Part shown: piece after piece, positions 18,843-30,400 of the stretch
Position numbering within the stretch: position 1 is the first letter of the stretch
How the letters are laid out: every line of letters starts with the position of its first letter
NCBI RefSeq assembly: GCF_036245865.1
Contig: NZ_BTTW01000007.1
Span: 434,001-498,000 of the forward strand
Length of the DNA stretch: 64,000 bases
Source of the DNA: Corallococcus caeni
GTDB lineage: Bacteria; Myxococcota; Myxococcia; Myxococcales; Myxococcaceae
Reading direction: 5' to 3'
Notes under the pieces: model-generated
Told to the model about the DNA's origin: nothing
What the model saw: the letters and a program-made list of their open reading frames with translations, nothing else
The model's database searches: none
Program-made: the position numbers and the translations under genes

Positions 18843-21800
18843 TTGGGTGCGCCGACGAACTCTGCTCCTGTGACGGAAGCGTCCGTGCTGTCCGCGATCA
18901 GGCTCCACCTGCTGGAGGCGTTGGCGCGCCGCAACGGCCTGTCGCCGGAGCAGATCGACGCGCGCCGGCCCTTCAGCCACTACGGGCTCGACTCGCTGGG
19001 CGCGGTGGCGCTCGGACGGGCGCTGTCGGAGCTGGCGGGACGGGAGCTCTCCCCCACGGTCTTCTGGCGTCACTCCAGCGTGGACGCGCTCCTGCGGCAC
19101 CTGGCCACGGGGGACGTGGACGCCCCGGCCGCCGTGGAGCCCGCCGGCCCTTCCGTGGCCCGCGACGAGCCCATCGCGGTGGTGGGCATGGCCTGCCGCC
19201 TTCCCGGCGCGCCGGACCTCAGCGCGTTCTGGGAGCTGCTTCGCACCGGGCGCGACGCGGTGTCGGAGGTCCCCGCCGGGCGCTGGACGGATGGGCGCCT
19301 GCAGCAGGCGGATGGCGGTGGGCAGGGCGTGCCGGTGCCGCGCCGCGCCGGGTTCCTGCCGGACATCGCGGGGTTTGATCCGCTGTTCTTCGGCATCTCC
19401 CCGCGCGAGGCGGCGGAGATGGATCCGCAGCAGCGCCTGTTCCTGGAGCTGGCGTGGGAGGCGCTCGAGGACGCGGGCATCGTCCCGCGGGAGCTGCACG
19501 CGACGGCGACGGGCGTGTTCGTGGGCGCCATCTGGCGGGACTACGCGGAGCTGGGCGGAGCGGAGCCGGGGCGCATCACGCCGCACACGGCCACGGGGCA
19601 GGCGCTCAACATGATCGCCAACCGGCTGTCGTACGTGCTGGGCCTCCAGGGGCCCAGCCTCGTCATCGACACGGCGTGCTCGTCGTCGCTGGTGGCGGTC
19701 CACCTGGCCTGCCAGAGCCTGTGGGCGGGGGAGAGCACCACCGCCATCGTCGGCGGCGTCAGCGTGATGGCCTCGCCGCACACGATGGTGGCGCTGTCCC
19801 GCTTCGGTGGCCTGTCGCCGGACGGCGCGTGCAAGGCGTTCGACGCGAGCGCGGACGGCTTCGGACGCGGGGAGGGCGGGGGCGTGGTGGTCCTCAAGCC
19901 GCTCTCCGCCGCGCTCGCCGCGGGCGACACCGTCCGCTGCGTCATCCGCGCCACGGGCAGCAACAACGACGGGCCGAGCAACGGCCTCACGGCGCCCAAC
20001 CCGGAGGCCCAGGAGAAGCTGCTGCGGCAGGTCCACGCGCGCTCGGGCGTGGCGCCGGGCGCGGTGGGCTACGTGGAGACGCACGGTACGGGGACGGCGC
20101 TGGGAGACCCCATCGAAGCGGGGGCGCTCGGGGCCGTGTTCGCGAAGGCGCGCGGGGAGGGCCCGCCGCTGGTCATCGGCTCGGTGAAGACCAACATCGG
20201 CCACCTGGAGGGGGCCGCGGGCATCGCGGGCTTCCTCAAGGCCTGCCTGTGCGTCGAGCAGCGCACGGTGGTGCCCAGCCTCCACTTCACGCGGCCCAAC
20301 CCGCTCATCCCCTTCGAGGCGCTGCGCCTGGAGGTCTCGCGGGAGACGCGCGCGTGGCCGGTGCCGGACGGGCCGGCGGTGGCGGGCGTCAGCGCGTTCG
20401 GCTGGGGCGGCACCAACGCCCACGTCGTGCTCCAGGAGGCCCCTGCGTCGCGGCTCGCCTGGGTGGGGCTGGCGGCGTCCGGAGCCGAGGGCCTGAAGGC
20501 CGAGGCCCGCCGTGCGCTCGACGCCCTGCGGACCGGGATGCCGCTCGACGCGCTCCACGCGGCGCTGGCGCCGGAGGCCTCCGGCCCGGAGCGGCTCACC
20601 GCGTGCGTGCGCACCCGGGGTGAGCTGGAGTCGCGCCTTCGCGGGTTCCTGGACGGCGCGGCGGGGACGGTGACGCTGGGGACGGCGTCCGGCCGGGCTC
20701 CGAAGGTGGCCTTCGTCTGCGCTCCGCAGGGCGGCCAGTGGGTGGGCATGGGCCGGCGCATGCTGCTCACGGAGGACGCCTTCCGCGCGGCCTTCGAGCG
20801 CGTGGACGCGGCGCTGGCGGTCCACTCGGGACAGTCGCTCCGGGAGGAGCTGTTCAAGCCGGAGGGCACCGCCCGCTACGACGACGTGGACGTGGTGCAG
20901 CCGCTGCTCTTCGCGTTCCAGGTGGCCCTGGCGGAGCAGTGGCGCGCCTGGGGCATCACCCCGGACGTCGTCGTGGGGCACAGCCTGGGGGAGATCGCCG
21001 CCGCGCACATCGCGGGCATCCTCGACCTGGAGGATGCGGCGCTCGTCATCCACCACTACAGCCGCCTGCAGAAGCTGCTGGCGGACAGGGGCGGCATGGC
21101 CGTGGTCAACCTGCCGCCCGAGGCGCTGACGGGGTTGCTGGAGGCCACGGGCGGGGCGGTGGTGCTGGCCGGCCACAACGGCCCCCGGTCCACCGTGCTG
21201 TCGGGCGACCCGGCCGCGCTCGACGCGCTGCTCGCGGAGCTCAAGCGCCGCAAGGAGCTGTGCGCGCGGATCCGCGTGAACGTCGCCGCGCACAGCCCGC
21301 AGATCGACGAGATCCTCCCGGAGCTGGAGACGGTGCTCGCCGGGCTGCGTCCGAAGCCCGCGCGCCTGCCCATGATCTCCACCGCCCTGCGGCGGCGGAT
21401 GGAGGGGCCGGAGGTGGACGGGCGCTACTTCGGCCAGAACCTGCGCACGCCGGTGTGGCTCGCCCCGGTGCTCGCGTCGCTGGTGGCCGACGGCGTGGAC
21501 GCGCTGGTGGAGCTCAGCCCGCACCCCGTGCTGGTGGGCGCCCTGCAGCAGGCCGCCGAGGGCCGGCAGCCGCCCCCTGTCGTCCTGCCGTCCACCACGC
21601 GGGACGAGGACGAGCGGCTGGCCCTCTACGAGGCGCGCGCCACGCTGTTCCGCCTGGGATGCGCGGGGGCGGCCCCCCTCGCCGCCCGCGACGCGCTGGT
21701 GCCGCTGTCCGCCCACACCCCGCAGGCGCTCCGGGAGCTGGCGGCGCGCGTGGCCGGGACGCTTCGCCAGGCGCCCTGGACGCGGGTGGAGGACGTCGCC

Positions 21801-24401
21801 GCCACGGCCGCGCTGCGCCGCACGCACCATGCGGAGCGGCTGGCGGTGGTCGCGCGCGGCGGGGAGGACCTGGCCCAGGCGCTGGACGCGTACGCCCGGG
21901 GCGAGCCCCATGAGCGGCTGGTGACCCCGGCGCTCGCGAAGGCGCCCTCGGTGGTGTTCGTCTTCCCGGGGCAGGGCTCGCAGTGGCACGGCATGGCCCG
22001 GCAGCTCCTGCGCGAGGAGCCGGCCTTCCGCGCGGAGCTCGGGCGGTGCGACGCCGCCATCCACGCGCTCACCGGCTGGTCCGTGCTGGAGGAGCTGGAG
22101 GCGTCCGAGTCCGCGTCCCGGATGGCCCGGGTGGACGTGGTGCAGCCGGTGCTCTTCGCCGTGGAGGCGGCGCTGGCCGCGCTCTGGCGCTCCTGGGGCG
22201 TGCAGCCGAAGGCGGTCATCGGCCACAGCATGGGCGAGGTCGCCGCGGCGTATGTCGCGGGCGCGCTGGGCCTGGCGGACGCCGCGCGGATCATCTGCCG
22301 CCGCAGCCAGCTGCTGCGCCGGGTGAGCGGGCAGGGCGCCATGCTCGCCGCGGAGCTCACGCTGGACGAGGCCCGGGAGGTCCTGCGCGGCCACGAGGCG
22401 CACGTCGCCGTGGCCGTGAGCAACAGCTCCCGCTCCACCGTGCTGTCGGGCCAGCCTCAGGCGCTGGAGGTCATCTCCCAGGCGCTCCAGGCCCGCGGCG
22501 TCTTCTGGCGCTGGGTCAAGGTGGACGTCGCCTCCCACAGCCCGCAGATGGACGCGCTGAAGAGCGAGCTGCTGGAGGTGCTGGCGGAGGTCCAGCCCTC
22601 GCCGTCGGCGGTGCCCATCCACTCCACGGTGCTGGACGCGGTGACGGACGGCCGCGACTTCGACGCGAGCTACTGGGTGCGCAACCTGCGCGACCCCGTC
22701 CTCTTCGCCTCGGCGGTCCGGCGCGCGCGCGAGGCGGGACATGACGTCTTCATCGAGATGAGCCCGCATCCCATCCTGCTGCCCGCCGTGGAGCAGGAGC
22801 TGGCGGACGTGGGCCAGCCGGGCGAGGTGCTGCCGTCGCTGCGGCGCAACGAGTCCGAGCGCGAGACGCTGCTGCGCTCCGTGGCGGCGCTCTACACGCG
22901 GGGGCTGGAGCCTGGCTGGAGCGCCCTCACCCGCGCGGGGCGCCCCGGGGTGCCCCTGCCCACCTACCCGTGGCAGCGCGAGCGCTTCTGGCTGGAGCCG
23001 GCGTCCGCGGTCCGTGCGCCCGTCGCCGCCAGCCGTCCGAGCGGCGAGGGGCTCCTGGGCAGCCACTTCCCGTCCGCCATGGAGCCGCGGCTGCACCACT
23101 GGCAGGCCGAGTGGGGCGCGGACGTGTCCGGCTTCCTCGCCGACCACCGCGTGGCCGGCGACGCCGTGGTCCCCGGCGCCGTCTTCCTGTCCATGGCCCT
23201 GCGCGCCGCGAAGGAGGCGCTGGGGACAGCGCCCGTGGCGCTGAGGGACATCGCCTTCCCGCAGCCGCTGGTGCTGGGCTCCGGGCCCGCGCCGCGCGTG
23301 CAGACCGTGCTCTCCGTGCGCGACGCGCAGCGCGAGCTCCAGGTGTTCTCCCAGGGCGAGGGCCGCACCTGGGTGCCCCACGCGCGGGCCCTGGTGGACG
23401 CGGGGCCAGCGGCGGCGGTGGGCCGGGAGCGGGCGCAGGAGGCGCTGGCGCTTCGGGACTCGCTGCGCGGCTCCGCGGCGATGCTGCTGGACTCCGTGCG
23501 GTACTACGAGCTGCTGGCGGGCTGCGGGCTGGAGTACCGCGCCGCCTTCCGTGGCGTGGACTGCGTCTGGTCCCGCGAGGCGCAGGCGCTGGGGCGCGTC
23601 CTTGCGCCCGCGGCGTCCGTGGACCCGGAGCTGGCCCAGGTGGCCTGCATCGACTCCGCGCTCCAGCTCTCCATCGCCACGCTGCCGCCCAGCCTCGTGT
23701 TCCGGGGACGGCAGCTCATCAGCGTGGGGGTGGACGGGTTCGTGCTCCACCGCCTCCCGGAGGGGGCCTTCCACGTCCACGCGCGGCGCCGACCCGTCGG
23801 CGAGGGCCCGGTGTTCCTGGTGGACGTGGTGGCGTTCACCGACGCGGGCGAGCCCCTGTTCCACGTCGACGGGTTGAAGGTCCGCGTGCTCGACGTGGCG
23901 CGCCCCGCCGTCCCCCGGAGCGACGAGGCCCGCCCGGCCACGCTCGCGGCCCGGACGTTGTTCGACGAGCTGGGCGCGCTGGAGCCCTCGCGGCGGCGGT
24001 CCCGCGCCGAGGACGAGCTGCGGCAGGTGGTGGCCACGGTGCTCAAGCTGGCCCCGGCGCGGGTCCCCATGGACCAGCCGCTGCGCACGCTGGGCATGGA
24101 CTCCGTCATGTCGCTGGAGCTGCGCAACCGCATCGAGGCGCGAACCGGCATCCGGCTGTCCGCCACCGCGCTCTGGAACCATCCCACGGTGGAGGCGCTG
24201 ACGGGGTTCGTCCTGAGCCAGGCCCCGTCCGCGCCCGCGCCCGCGTCTCGGCCCGCACCGGCGCGCGCCGTCCCGCCCGCGCCCGTCGCGCCCGTCGCGC
24301 CCGCCGTGCCCGCCGACGTGTCACTGCCTTCCGACCTGGAGCTCGAGCGGCTCTTGGAGGCCGAGCTCGCCCAGGTCCATCAGCTCATCAAGGAGTCCTG
24401 A
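18843..24401 (+). CDS. Type I polyketide synthase with split loading module: ACP-KS-AT-AT-DH-ACP
   Basis: 1,852 residues from TTG 18843 (AGGGGGAA just upstream). Domains: N-terminal ACP (Ser51, GLDSLGAV); KS ~109-530 with Cys279 (DTACSSS), THGTGT and NIGHLEGAAG; AT-a ~620-930 with Ser714 (GHSLGE) and AAHSPQ; a second KS-AT-type linker; AT-b ~1037-1340 with FPGQGSQW, Ser1129 (GHSMGE) and VASHSPQ; DH ~1400-1640 with His1435-X3-Gly-X4-Pro and a DSALQ motif; C-terminal ACP Ser1754 (GMDSVMSL). No KR or ER lies between DH and ACP. ACP-KS-AT-AT is the known myxobacterial split loading module: one AT charges the N-terminal ACP with a starter and the other loads the extender. Neither AT has the malonyl HAFH signature; VASHS is closer to branched or starter-loading ATs. 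AT-a has APQGGQW in place of GQGSQ. First gene of a three-gene operon. Confidence 0.93.
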   Translation: MGAPTNSAPVTEASVLSAIRLHLLEALARRNGLSPEQIDARRPFSHYGLDSLGAVALGRALSELAGRELSPTVFWRHSSVDALLRHLATGDVDAPAAVEPAGPSVARDEPIAVVGMACRLPGAPDLSAFWELLRTGRDAVSEVPAGRWTDGRLQQADGGGQGVPVPRRAGFLPDIAGFDPLFFGISPREAAEMDPQQRLFLELAWEALEDAGIVPRELHATATGVFVGAIWRDYAELGGAEPGRITPHTATGQALNMIANRLSYVLGLQGPSLVIDTACSSSLVAVHLACQSLWAGESTTAIVGGVSVMASPHTMVALSRFGGLSPDGACKAFDASADGFGRGEGGGVVVLKPLSAALAAGDTVRCVIRATGSNNDGPSNGLTAPNPEAQEKLLRQVHARSGVAPGAVGYVETHGTGTALGDPIEAGALGAVFAKARGEGPPLVIGSVKTNIGHLEGAAGIAGFLKACLCVEQRTVVPSLHFTRPNPLIPFEALRLEVSRETRAWPVPDGPAVAGVSAFGWGGTNAHVVLQEAPASRLAWVGLAASGAEGLKAEARRALDALRTGMPLDALHAALAPEASGPERLTACVRTRGELESRLRGFLDGAAGTVTLGTASGRAPKVAFVCAPQGGQWVGMGRRMLLTEDAFRAAFERVDAALAVHSGQSLREELFKPEGTARYDDVDVVQPLLFAFQVALAEQWRAWGITPDVVVGHSLGEIAAAHIAGILDLEDAALVIHHYSRLQKLLADRGGMAVVNLPPEALTGLLEATGGAVVLAGHNGPRSTVLSGDPAALDALLAELKRRKELCARIRVNVAAHSPQIDEILPELETVLAGLRPKPARLPMISTALRRRMEGPEVDGRYFGQNLRTPVWLAPVLASLVADGVDALVELSPHPVLVGALQQAAEGRQPPPVVLPSTTRDEDERLALYEARATLFRLGCAGAAPLAARDALVPLSAHTPQALRELAARVAGTLRQAPWTRVEDVAATAALRRTHHAERLAVVARGGEDLAQALDAYARGEPHERLVTPALAKAPSVVFVFPGQGSQWHGMARQLLREEPAFRAELGRCDAAIHALTGWSVLEELEASESASRMARVDVVQPVLFAVEAALAALWRSWGVQPKAVIGHSMGEVAAAYVAGALGLADAARIICRRSQLLRRVSGQGAMLAAELTLDEAREVLRGHEAHVAVAVSNSSRSTVLSGQPQALEVISQALQARGVFWRWVKVDVASHSPQMDALKSELLEVLAEVQPSPSAVPIHSTVLDAVTDGRDFDASYWVRNLRDPVLFASAVRRAREAGHDVFIEMSPHPILLPAVEQELADVGQPGEVLPSLRRNESERETLLRSVAALYTRGLEPGWSALTRAGRPGVPLPTYPWQRERFWLEPASAVRAPVAASRPSGEGLLGSHFPSAMEPRLHHWQAEWGADVSGFLADHRVAGDAVVPGAVFLSMALRAAKEALGTAPVALRDIAFPQPLVLGSGPAPRVQTVLSVRDAQRELQVFSQGEGRTWVPHARALVDAGPAAAVGRERAQEALALRDSLRGSAAMLLDSVRYYELLAGCGLEYRAAFRGVDCVWSREAQALGRVLAPAASVDPELAQVACIDSALQLSIATLPPSLVFRGRQLISVGVDGFVLHRLPEGAFHVHARRRPVGEGPVFLVDVVAFTDAGEPLFHVDGLKVRVLDVARPAVPRSDEARPATLAARTLFDELGALEPSRRRSRAEDELRQVVATVLKLAPARVPMDQPLRTLGMDSVMSLELRNRIEARTGIRLSATALWNHPTVEALTGFVLSQAPSAPAPASRPAPARAVPPAPVAPVAPAVPADVSLPSDLELERLLEAELAQVHQLIKES

Positions 24402-24403
24402 CC

Positions 24404-27400
24404 ATGACGGCCCCACTGCCCACCGCGAATGACCCCACGCTGCTCAAGCGCAGCCTCGACGCGCTGAAGGACCTCCGGGCCCGGTACGAGGCCCTGGAGT
24501 CCCGGGGCCGGGAGCCCATCGCCATCATCGGCCTGGGGTGCCGCATCCCGGGGGGCGGGGAGACCCCGGAGTCCCTCTGGAAGATGCTGCGCGGCAAGGT
24601 GGACGCCGTCAGCGAGGTGCCCGCGGACCGCTGGGACCTGTCGCGCTACTACGACCCGGACGTGGCCGCGCCGGGGCGGATGCACATGCGCTACGGCGCG
24701 TTCCTGGACGCGCCCGACCGCTTCGACCCGTACTTCTTCGGCATCTCGCCCCGTGAAGCGGAGCAGATGGATCCGCAGCAGCGCCTCTTCCTGGAGGTGG
24801 CGTGGCACGCGCTGGAGGACGCGGGGCTGAGCGCGAAGGCGCTCGCGGGCACCGACACCGGCGTCTTCGTGGGCGCCAACGGGAACGACTACCTCCAGCT
24901 CCAGCTCTCCGAGCCGCAGGTGCTGGGCACGTATTCGCTGGTGGGCGGCACGAACTGCATCATCCCCAACCGGCTCTCGTACCTGCTGGACCTGCGCGGG
25001 CCGAGCATGGCCTTCGACACGGCCTGCTCGTCGTCGCTGGTGGCGGTCCACCAGGCCTGCCAGAGCCTGCGCCACGGAGAGAGCTCCACCGCCATCGCGG
25101 GCGGGCTCAACCTGCTGCTGTCGCCCGTGGTGTCGGTGGCGCACTCCAAGGGCCTGCCGCTGGCGCCGGATGGGCGCTGCAAGACGTTCGACGCGCGCGC
25201 GGATGGCTACGTGCGCGGCGAGGGCTGCGGCGTCGTGGTGCTCAAGCGCCTGTCGGACGCGCTCGCGGCCGGGGACCCGGTGTGGGCCGTCATCCACGGC
25301 TCGGCCGTCAACCAGGACGGGCTCAGCAACGGCCTCACCGCGCCCAACGGCGGGGCCCAGCGCGCCGTCATCCGCAAGGCGCTGGAGCGCGCGCGGCTCA
25401 CCGGCGCGGAGGTGGGGCTCGTCGAGGCGCACGGGACGGGCACCTCCCTGGGCGACCCCATCGAGGTGGAGGCCCTCCGCGAAATCTACGGCGACGCGGA
25501 GGGCGAGCGGCGGCCCTGCGCGCTCGGCTCCATCAAGACGAACATCGGGCACCTGGAGGCGGGCGCCGGCATCGTCGGCATCCTCAAGGTCGCGCTGTCG
25601 CTCAAGCACGGCGTCATCCCGGCGAACCTGCACTTCCAGGCGCTCAACCCGCACATCTCGCTGGACGGCTCGCGGCTCTACGTGCCCACGGAGTCCACGC
25701 CGTGGACGGACCCCGCGGAGCGCCGGTACGGCGCGGTCAGCTCGTTCGGCGCGGGCGGCACCAACGCGCACGTCGTGCTGGGCACCCTGGAGTCCGCGCG
25801 GCCCGGGGTGGCCTCGCTCCCGGCCGTCGCCTACGCGGAGCGCGCGCACCTGCTGGTCCTGTCCGCCCGCGGCCGCACGGCGCTGTCGAACGTGGCCCGG
25901 CGGCTGGTGGACCACCTGACGAGCGGCCCCGGCCAGCAGGAGTCGCTGGAGGACGTCTGCGCCACGGCCGCGCTGCGCAGGACGCACCACGACCACCGGG
26001 TGGGGCTCGTCGTCCGCTCCCGCGAGGAGGCCGTCCAGCAGCTGCGCGCGCTCCAGCAGGGCGTCCTGCCCCCGGGGGCTGCTTCGGGCACCGCCGGAAG
26101 GCCGGGGCGTCCGGTGTTCCTCTTCCCCTCGGAGCCCCGGCTGTCCGGGGCAGGGCTCGCGGCGCTGGGCCGCGACTGTCCGGTGTTCGCCCAGGCCCTG
26201 GAGCGTTGTCGCGGCGCGCTCCAGCCGGGGCAGGACGTGGGCGGGGTGGGGGAGCACTTCGCCGTGCAGGTGGCGCTCGCCGAGCTGTGGCGCTCGTGGG
26301 GCGTGGAGCCGGGCGCGGTGCTCGGGCAGGGGGTGGGGGAGATCGCCGCGGCCCACGTCGCGGGCGCGCTGTCGCTGGAGGACGCCGCGCGCGTCGCCCG
26401 CGAGTGCGCGCGCCTGCTGGCGAAGGGAGACGCGGCCGCCGGAGCGCTGGGCGCGGCGCTGGCGGGGCTGACGCCTCGGCCCACGGTGGTGCCGCTCTAC
26501 TCGGCGGATGGGACGGTGCTGGACGGCGAGTCCCTGGGCGCCGGGGCCTGGGCGAAGTGCCTGCGCCGGCCCGGGCCGGTGGCGCCGGCCATCGAGGAAG
26601 CGCTGCACGCGGGCCACCTGCTCTTCGTGGAGCTGGGCGCGGAGCCGGTGCTCGCCGTGCCGGTGGCGGAAGCCGCCGCGCGCCTGGAGCTGCCGGACGT
26701 GCTGGCGGTGTCCAGCCTCCGGGGGAACCAGGACGCGCTGGGCGTCCTGCTGATGTCCGCGGCGGCGCTCCACGCGGCGGGGCTGGGCCTGCGGCTGGAG
26801 CGGCTGCTGGCGCCCCACCACCACTTCCTCCGCCTGCCGACCTATCCCTTCGAGCGCGAGTCCTTCTGGTTCAAGGAGCGGCCCGTCACGGTGCTCGCGT
26901 CGGTGCGCTCCACCAGCATGGAGCTGCCCCGCACGGAGGTGCGTGACACGCCCCCCGAGCCCGGCCGTCGCCCCGCGGAGGCCCGAGCCCCGGCTTCGGC
27001 GCAGCTGACCGGCTGGGGGGCACTGCCGGAGCGCGAGCGGACCACGAAGCTGCGGAGCCTGGTGCACGCGGAGGTGGCGCGCATCCTGAAGTTCGACGCC
27101 GCGCGGCTGGACCCCAAGGGCGGCTTCTTCCAGATGGGCATGGACTCCGTGATGGCCGGACAGCTGCGCAACCGGCTGGAGCAGCAGCTGGGGCGCAAGT
27201 TCGCCGTCACCGTCATCTTCGAGAACCCCACCGTGGAGCGGCTGTCCCGGCAGCTGGGCACGTTCCTCACGCCGCCCCCGGCGCCTCCCACCCCGCCGCG
27301 TGAGCCGCAGCCCCTGGCGTCCCAGGGCCTGGCCCCGGTGACGGGAGGCGGCACCGACAGCATCGCCGACCTCCTGGCCCGGGAACTCGAAGAGACCTCC

Positions 27401-27427
27401 TCCATCTCCAGCAAGGACCTGTCATGA
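24404..27427 (+). CDS. Type I polyketide synthase module KS-AT(inactive remnant)-ACP
   Basis: 1,007 residues; ATG 24404 sits 2 bases after the previous stop, with AGGAG eight bases before it. An N-terminal coiled-coil docking helix (residues 10-35) precedes a full KS: Cys208 (DTACSSS), AHGTGT and [10 protein letters not shown] all present. The next ~200 residues (~565-765) are an AT wreck: the first motif is FPSEPRLSG instead of FPGQGSQ, the nucleophile elbow reads GQGVGE so the catalytic Ser is Gly643 and the preceding His is Gln, and ~100 residues before the usual xAxH motif are gone. An ACP follows (Ser915, GMDSVMAG). The ACP must therefore be loaded in trans, perhaps by an AT of the first PKS, if the module is used. 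No reducing domains. Confidence 0.92.
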   Translation: MTAPLPTANDPTLLKRSLDALKDLRARYEALESRGREPIAIIGLGCRIPGGGETPESLWKMLRGKVDAVSEVPADRWDLSRYYDPDVAAPGRMHMRYGAFLDAPDRFDPYFFGISPREAEQMDPQQRLFLEVAWHALEDAGLSAKALAGTDTGVFVGANGNDYLQLQLSEPQVLGTYSLVGGTNCIIPNRLSYLLDLRGPSMAFDTACSSSLVAVHQACQSLRHGESSTAIAGGLNLLLSPVVSVAHSKGLPLAPDGRCKTFDARADGYVRGEGCGVVVLKRLSDALAAGDPVWAVIHGSAVNQDGLSNGLTAPNGGAQRAVIRKALERARLTGAEVGLVEAHGTGTSLGDPIEVEALREIYGDAEGERRPCALGSIKTNIGHLEAGAGIVGILKVALSLKHGVIPANLHFQALNPHISLDGSRLYVPTESTPWTDPAERRYGAVSSFGAGGTNAHVVLGTLESARPGVASLPAVAYAERAHLLVLSARGRTALSNVARRLVDHLTSGPGQQESLEDVCATAALRRTHHDHRVGLVVRSREEAVQQLRALQQGVLPPGAASGTAGRPGRPVFLFPSEPRLSGAGLAALGRDCPVFAQALERCRGALQPGQDVGGVGEHFAVQVALAELWRSWGVEPGAVLGQGVGEIAAAHVAGALSLEDAARVARECARLLAKGDAAAGALGAALAGLTPRPTVVPLYSADGTVLDGESLGAGAWAKCLRRPGPVAPAIEEALHAGHLLFVELGAEPVLAVPVAEAAARLELPDVLAVSSLRGNQDALGVLLMSAAALHAAGLGLRLERLLAPHHHFLRLPTYPFERESFWFKERPVTVLASVRSTSMELPRTEVRDTPPEPGRRPAEARAPASAQLTGWGALPERERTTKLRSLVHAEVARILKFDAARLDPKGGFFQMGMDSVMAGQLRNRLEQQLGRKFAVTVIFENPTVERLSRQLGTFLTPPPAPPTPPREPQPLASQGLAPVTGGGTDSIADLLARELEETSSISSKDLS

Positions 27428-30400
27428 GCACCCCGCCGGTTTCCACCGAAGCGTCCAACCGCGACGAACTGCTCCAGCGCGCCCTGGAGCGCATCCGTGA
27501 GTTCCGCGGGAAGCTCGACGCCGTCGAGTCCCAGCGCTCCGAGCCCATCGCCGTGGTGGGCATGTCCTGCCGCCTGCCGGGCGGCAACGACGACCCCGCC
27601 TCGCTGTGGCGCTTCCTGCGCTCCGGGGGCGACGGCATCCGCGCGTTCCCCGCCGAGCGCGGCGCCGCGGCGACCCCGGAGGGACAGCCCTTCAAGGGCG
27701 GGTTCCTGGAGCAGGTGGACCGGTTCGACGCGGGCGTGTTCGGCATCTCCCCGCGCGAGGCCGCGACGTTGGATCCCCAGCAGCGCCTGTTCCTGGAGGT
27801 GAGCTGGGAGGCCCTGGAGAACGCCGCGCAGCCCTTCGACAAGCTCGAGGGGAGCATGGCCGGCGTGTTCGTGGGCATCACCAACTACGACTACTGCCAG
27901 AAGCTGATGCAGGAGACGCCCATTGATCAGCTGGACGCCTACTGCCTCACCAGCAACGCGTCCACGTTCGCGGCCGGGCGCCTGTCGTACTGGCTGGGCC
28001 TGCGCGGTCCCAGCCTGTCCGTGGACACGGCCTGTTCCTCTTCCGCCGTCGCCCTGCACCAGGCATGTCAAAGCCTGCGCGCGGGGGAGTGTTCGCTAGC
28101 ACTGGCGGGCGGCGTGAACGTGCTGCTGTCGCCGGAGTGGTTCGTGGTGCTGTCGCGCGCGGGCATGCTGTCGCCGGACGGCTACTGCAAGACGTTCGAC
28201 CGGAACGCCAACGGCTACACCCGGGGCGAGGGCTGCGTCGTCTTCGTGCTCAAGCGCCTGTCGGACGCGGTGGCGGCGAAGGACCACATCCACGCGCTCA
28301 TTCGGGGCTCGTGCGTCAACCAGGACGGTCGCAGCGGCGGCCTCACGGTGCCCAACCCCGCCGCCCAGCAGGACGTCATCCGCGGCGCGCTCAAGGCCGC
28401 GCGCGTGGGGGCGGACCGCGTCAGCTACGTGGAGACGCACGGCACGGGGACGCCGCTCGGCGACCCGATAGAGGTCCGCGCGCTGGGTGCGGCGCTGGGC
28501 GAGGGACGGGCGGAAGGGGACCGCATCCACATCGGGTCCATCAAGGCCAACATCGGGCACCTGGAGCCGGCGGCGGGGGCCGCGGGCCTCATGAAGGTCA
28601 TCCTCGCGCTCCAGAACGAGGAGCTGCCGCCCCAGGTGCAGTTCCGGGAGCTGAACCCCGAGATCGACCTGGACACGCTGCCGGTGGCCATCTCCACCCG
28701 GCCGGAGGCCTGGCCGCGCGCGGAGCGTCCGCGCATCGCGGGCGTGAGCTCGTTCGGCGCGAGCGGCACCAACGCCCACCTGGTGGTGGAGGAGGCCCCG
28801 GCCGTGGTCCGCCCGGCGCGGGCCTTCGAGCCCGGCACGCAGCTCTTCACGCTGTCCGCGCGAAGCCCCGCGGTGCTGGCGCGGCTGGCGGGACGGCACG
28901 CGTCGCACCTGGCGACGCATCGCGACCTGCTGCTGGAGGACGTGTGCTTCAGCGTGAACACCGGCCGGGCCCGGTTCGCGGAGCGCGTGGCGCTGCCCGC
29001 GGACGACCTGGAGTCGCTCCAGCACGCGCTGTCCGCCATCGCGGCGGGTGAGCTGCCCGCGGGGGCGTCCCTGGGACGCGCGCAGGTGGGGCAGGCGCCG
29101 AAGGTGGCCTTCCTCTTCACCGGCCAGGGCAGCCAGTTCCCGGGCATGGCGGTGGAGCTGCACGCCTCGCAGCCGGTGTTCCGGCAGGCGCTGGACCGCT
29201 GCGCGGAGGCGCTGAAGGCCCACTGGGACGTGCCGCTGCTCACGCTCTTGCGCGGGGAGGGCTTCACGGCGGGCCTGCTGGATCAGACCCGCTACACCCA
29301 GGCCGCGCTCTTCTCCGTGGAGTACGCGCTCGCCATGCTCTGGAAGAGCTGGGGCGTCGTCCCTGCCGCGGTGCTGGGCCACAGCGTGGGTGAGTACGTC
29401 GCGGCCTGCGTCGCGGGCGTCTTCGAGCCCGAGGCGGCCGTGTCGCTGCTCGCCGTGCGCGGCGCGCTCATGCAGGCGCTCCCGGCGGCGGGCGCGATGG
29501 CATCCGTCTTCGCCAGCGAGGCCCAGGTGCGCTCGGCGCTGGAGGGCAAGGCCGCCTGCGTGTCCGTGGCCGCGGTGAACGCGCCGGACAACATCGTCAT
29601 CTCCGGCCAGGCGGACGCCGTGGAGCAGGTGCTCCAGGCGCTGACGGCGCAGGGCCACAAGCACAAGCGCATCAACGTCTCGCAGGCGTTCCACTCGCCG
29701 CTGCTGGACCCGATGCTGGACGCGCTGGAGCAGGCCGCGTCAGGGCTCACGTTCCAGGAGCCGTCCATCCCGCTCATCTCCAACCTGACCGGCCGGCCCG
29801 TGGACGCCAGCACGCTGGGGCCGCGCTACCTCCGCGACCACGCCCGCGAGGCCGTGCGCTTCCAGGCCAGCATGGAGTGGCTGTTCGAGAACGGCTTCGA
29901 CACCTTCGTGGAGGTCGGCCCCGCGCCGCACCTCATCGGCATGGTGAAGCGCTACGCGCCCGCGGGGGACCGCGCCTTCCTGCCCTCCATGCGCAAGGGG
30001 CTGGCTCCCCAGCGCTCCATGCTGGAGAGCGCGGGCGCCCTGTACACGCGCGGCGCCGACCTGGACTGGGACCACCTGCACGCGGGCCTGGCGCCGCGCC
30101 GGGTCCCGCTGCCGACGTACACCTTCGACCGGAAGCGCTACTGGTACGCCGCCCCCGCGCCCGGTGCCGCGGCCCGGTCCCCGGCCTCCGCGCAGGAGGT
30201 CGAGGCGGGTTCCACGACGCTGCTGGGCCACCGGCTGCCGTCGCCGCTGCCCTCGGCCCAGTTCCGCGTGCGGTACGACGCGGCCCAGCACCCGTGTCTG
30301 GCGGACTGCCGGATGGGCGGGATGCGGGTGGTGAACGTGGGCGTCTTCCTGGAGGCCGCGCTCCAGTCCTGGCACGCGCTGACGCCGGGAGCAGGCGCCT

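Noticed and set aside
18828-24182. Very long open frame on the minus strand opposite the first PKS gene
   Set aside because: The translation is Arg/His-rich with no domain, and it lies antisense to a gene with full KS, AT, DH and ACP motifs. Long antisense frames are expected at this G+C content. The same applies to 29740-35433.
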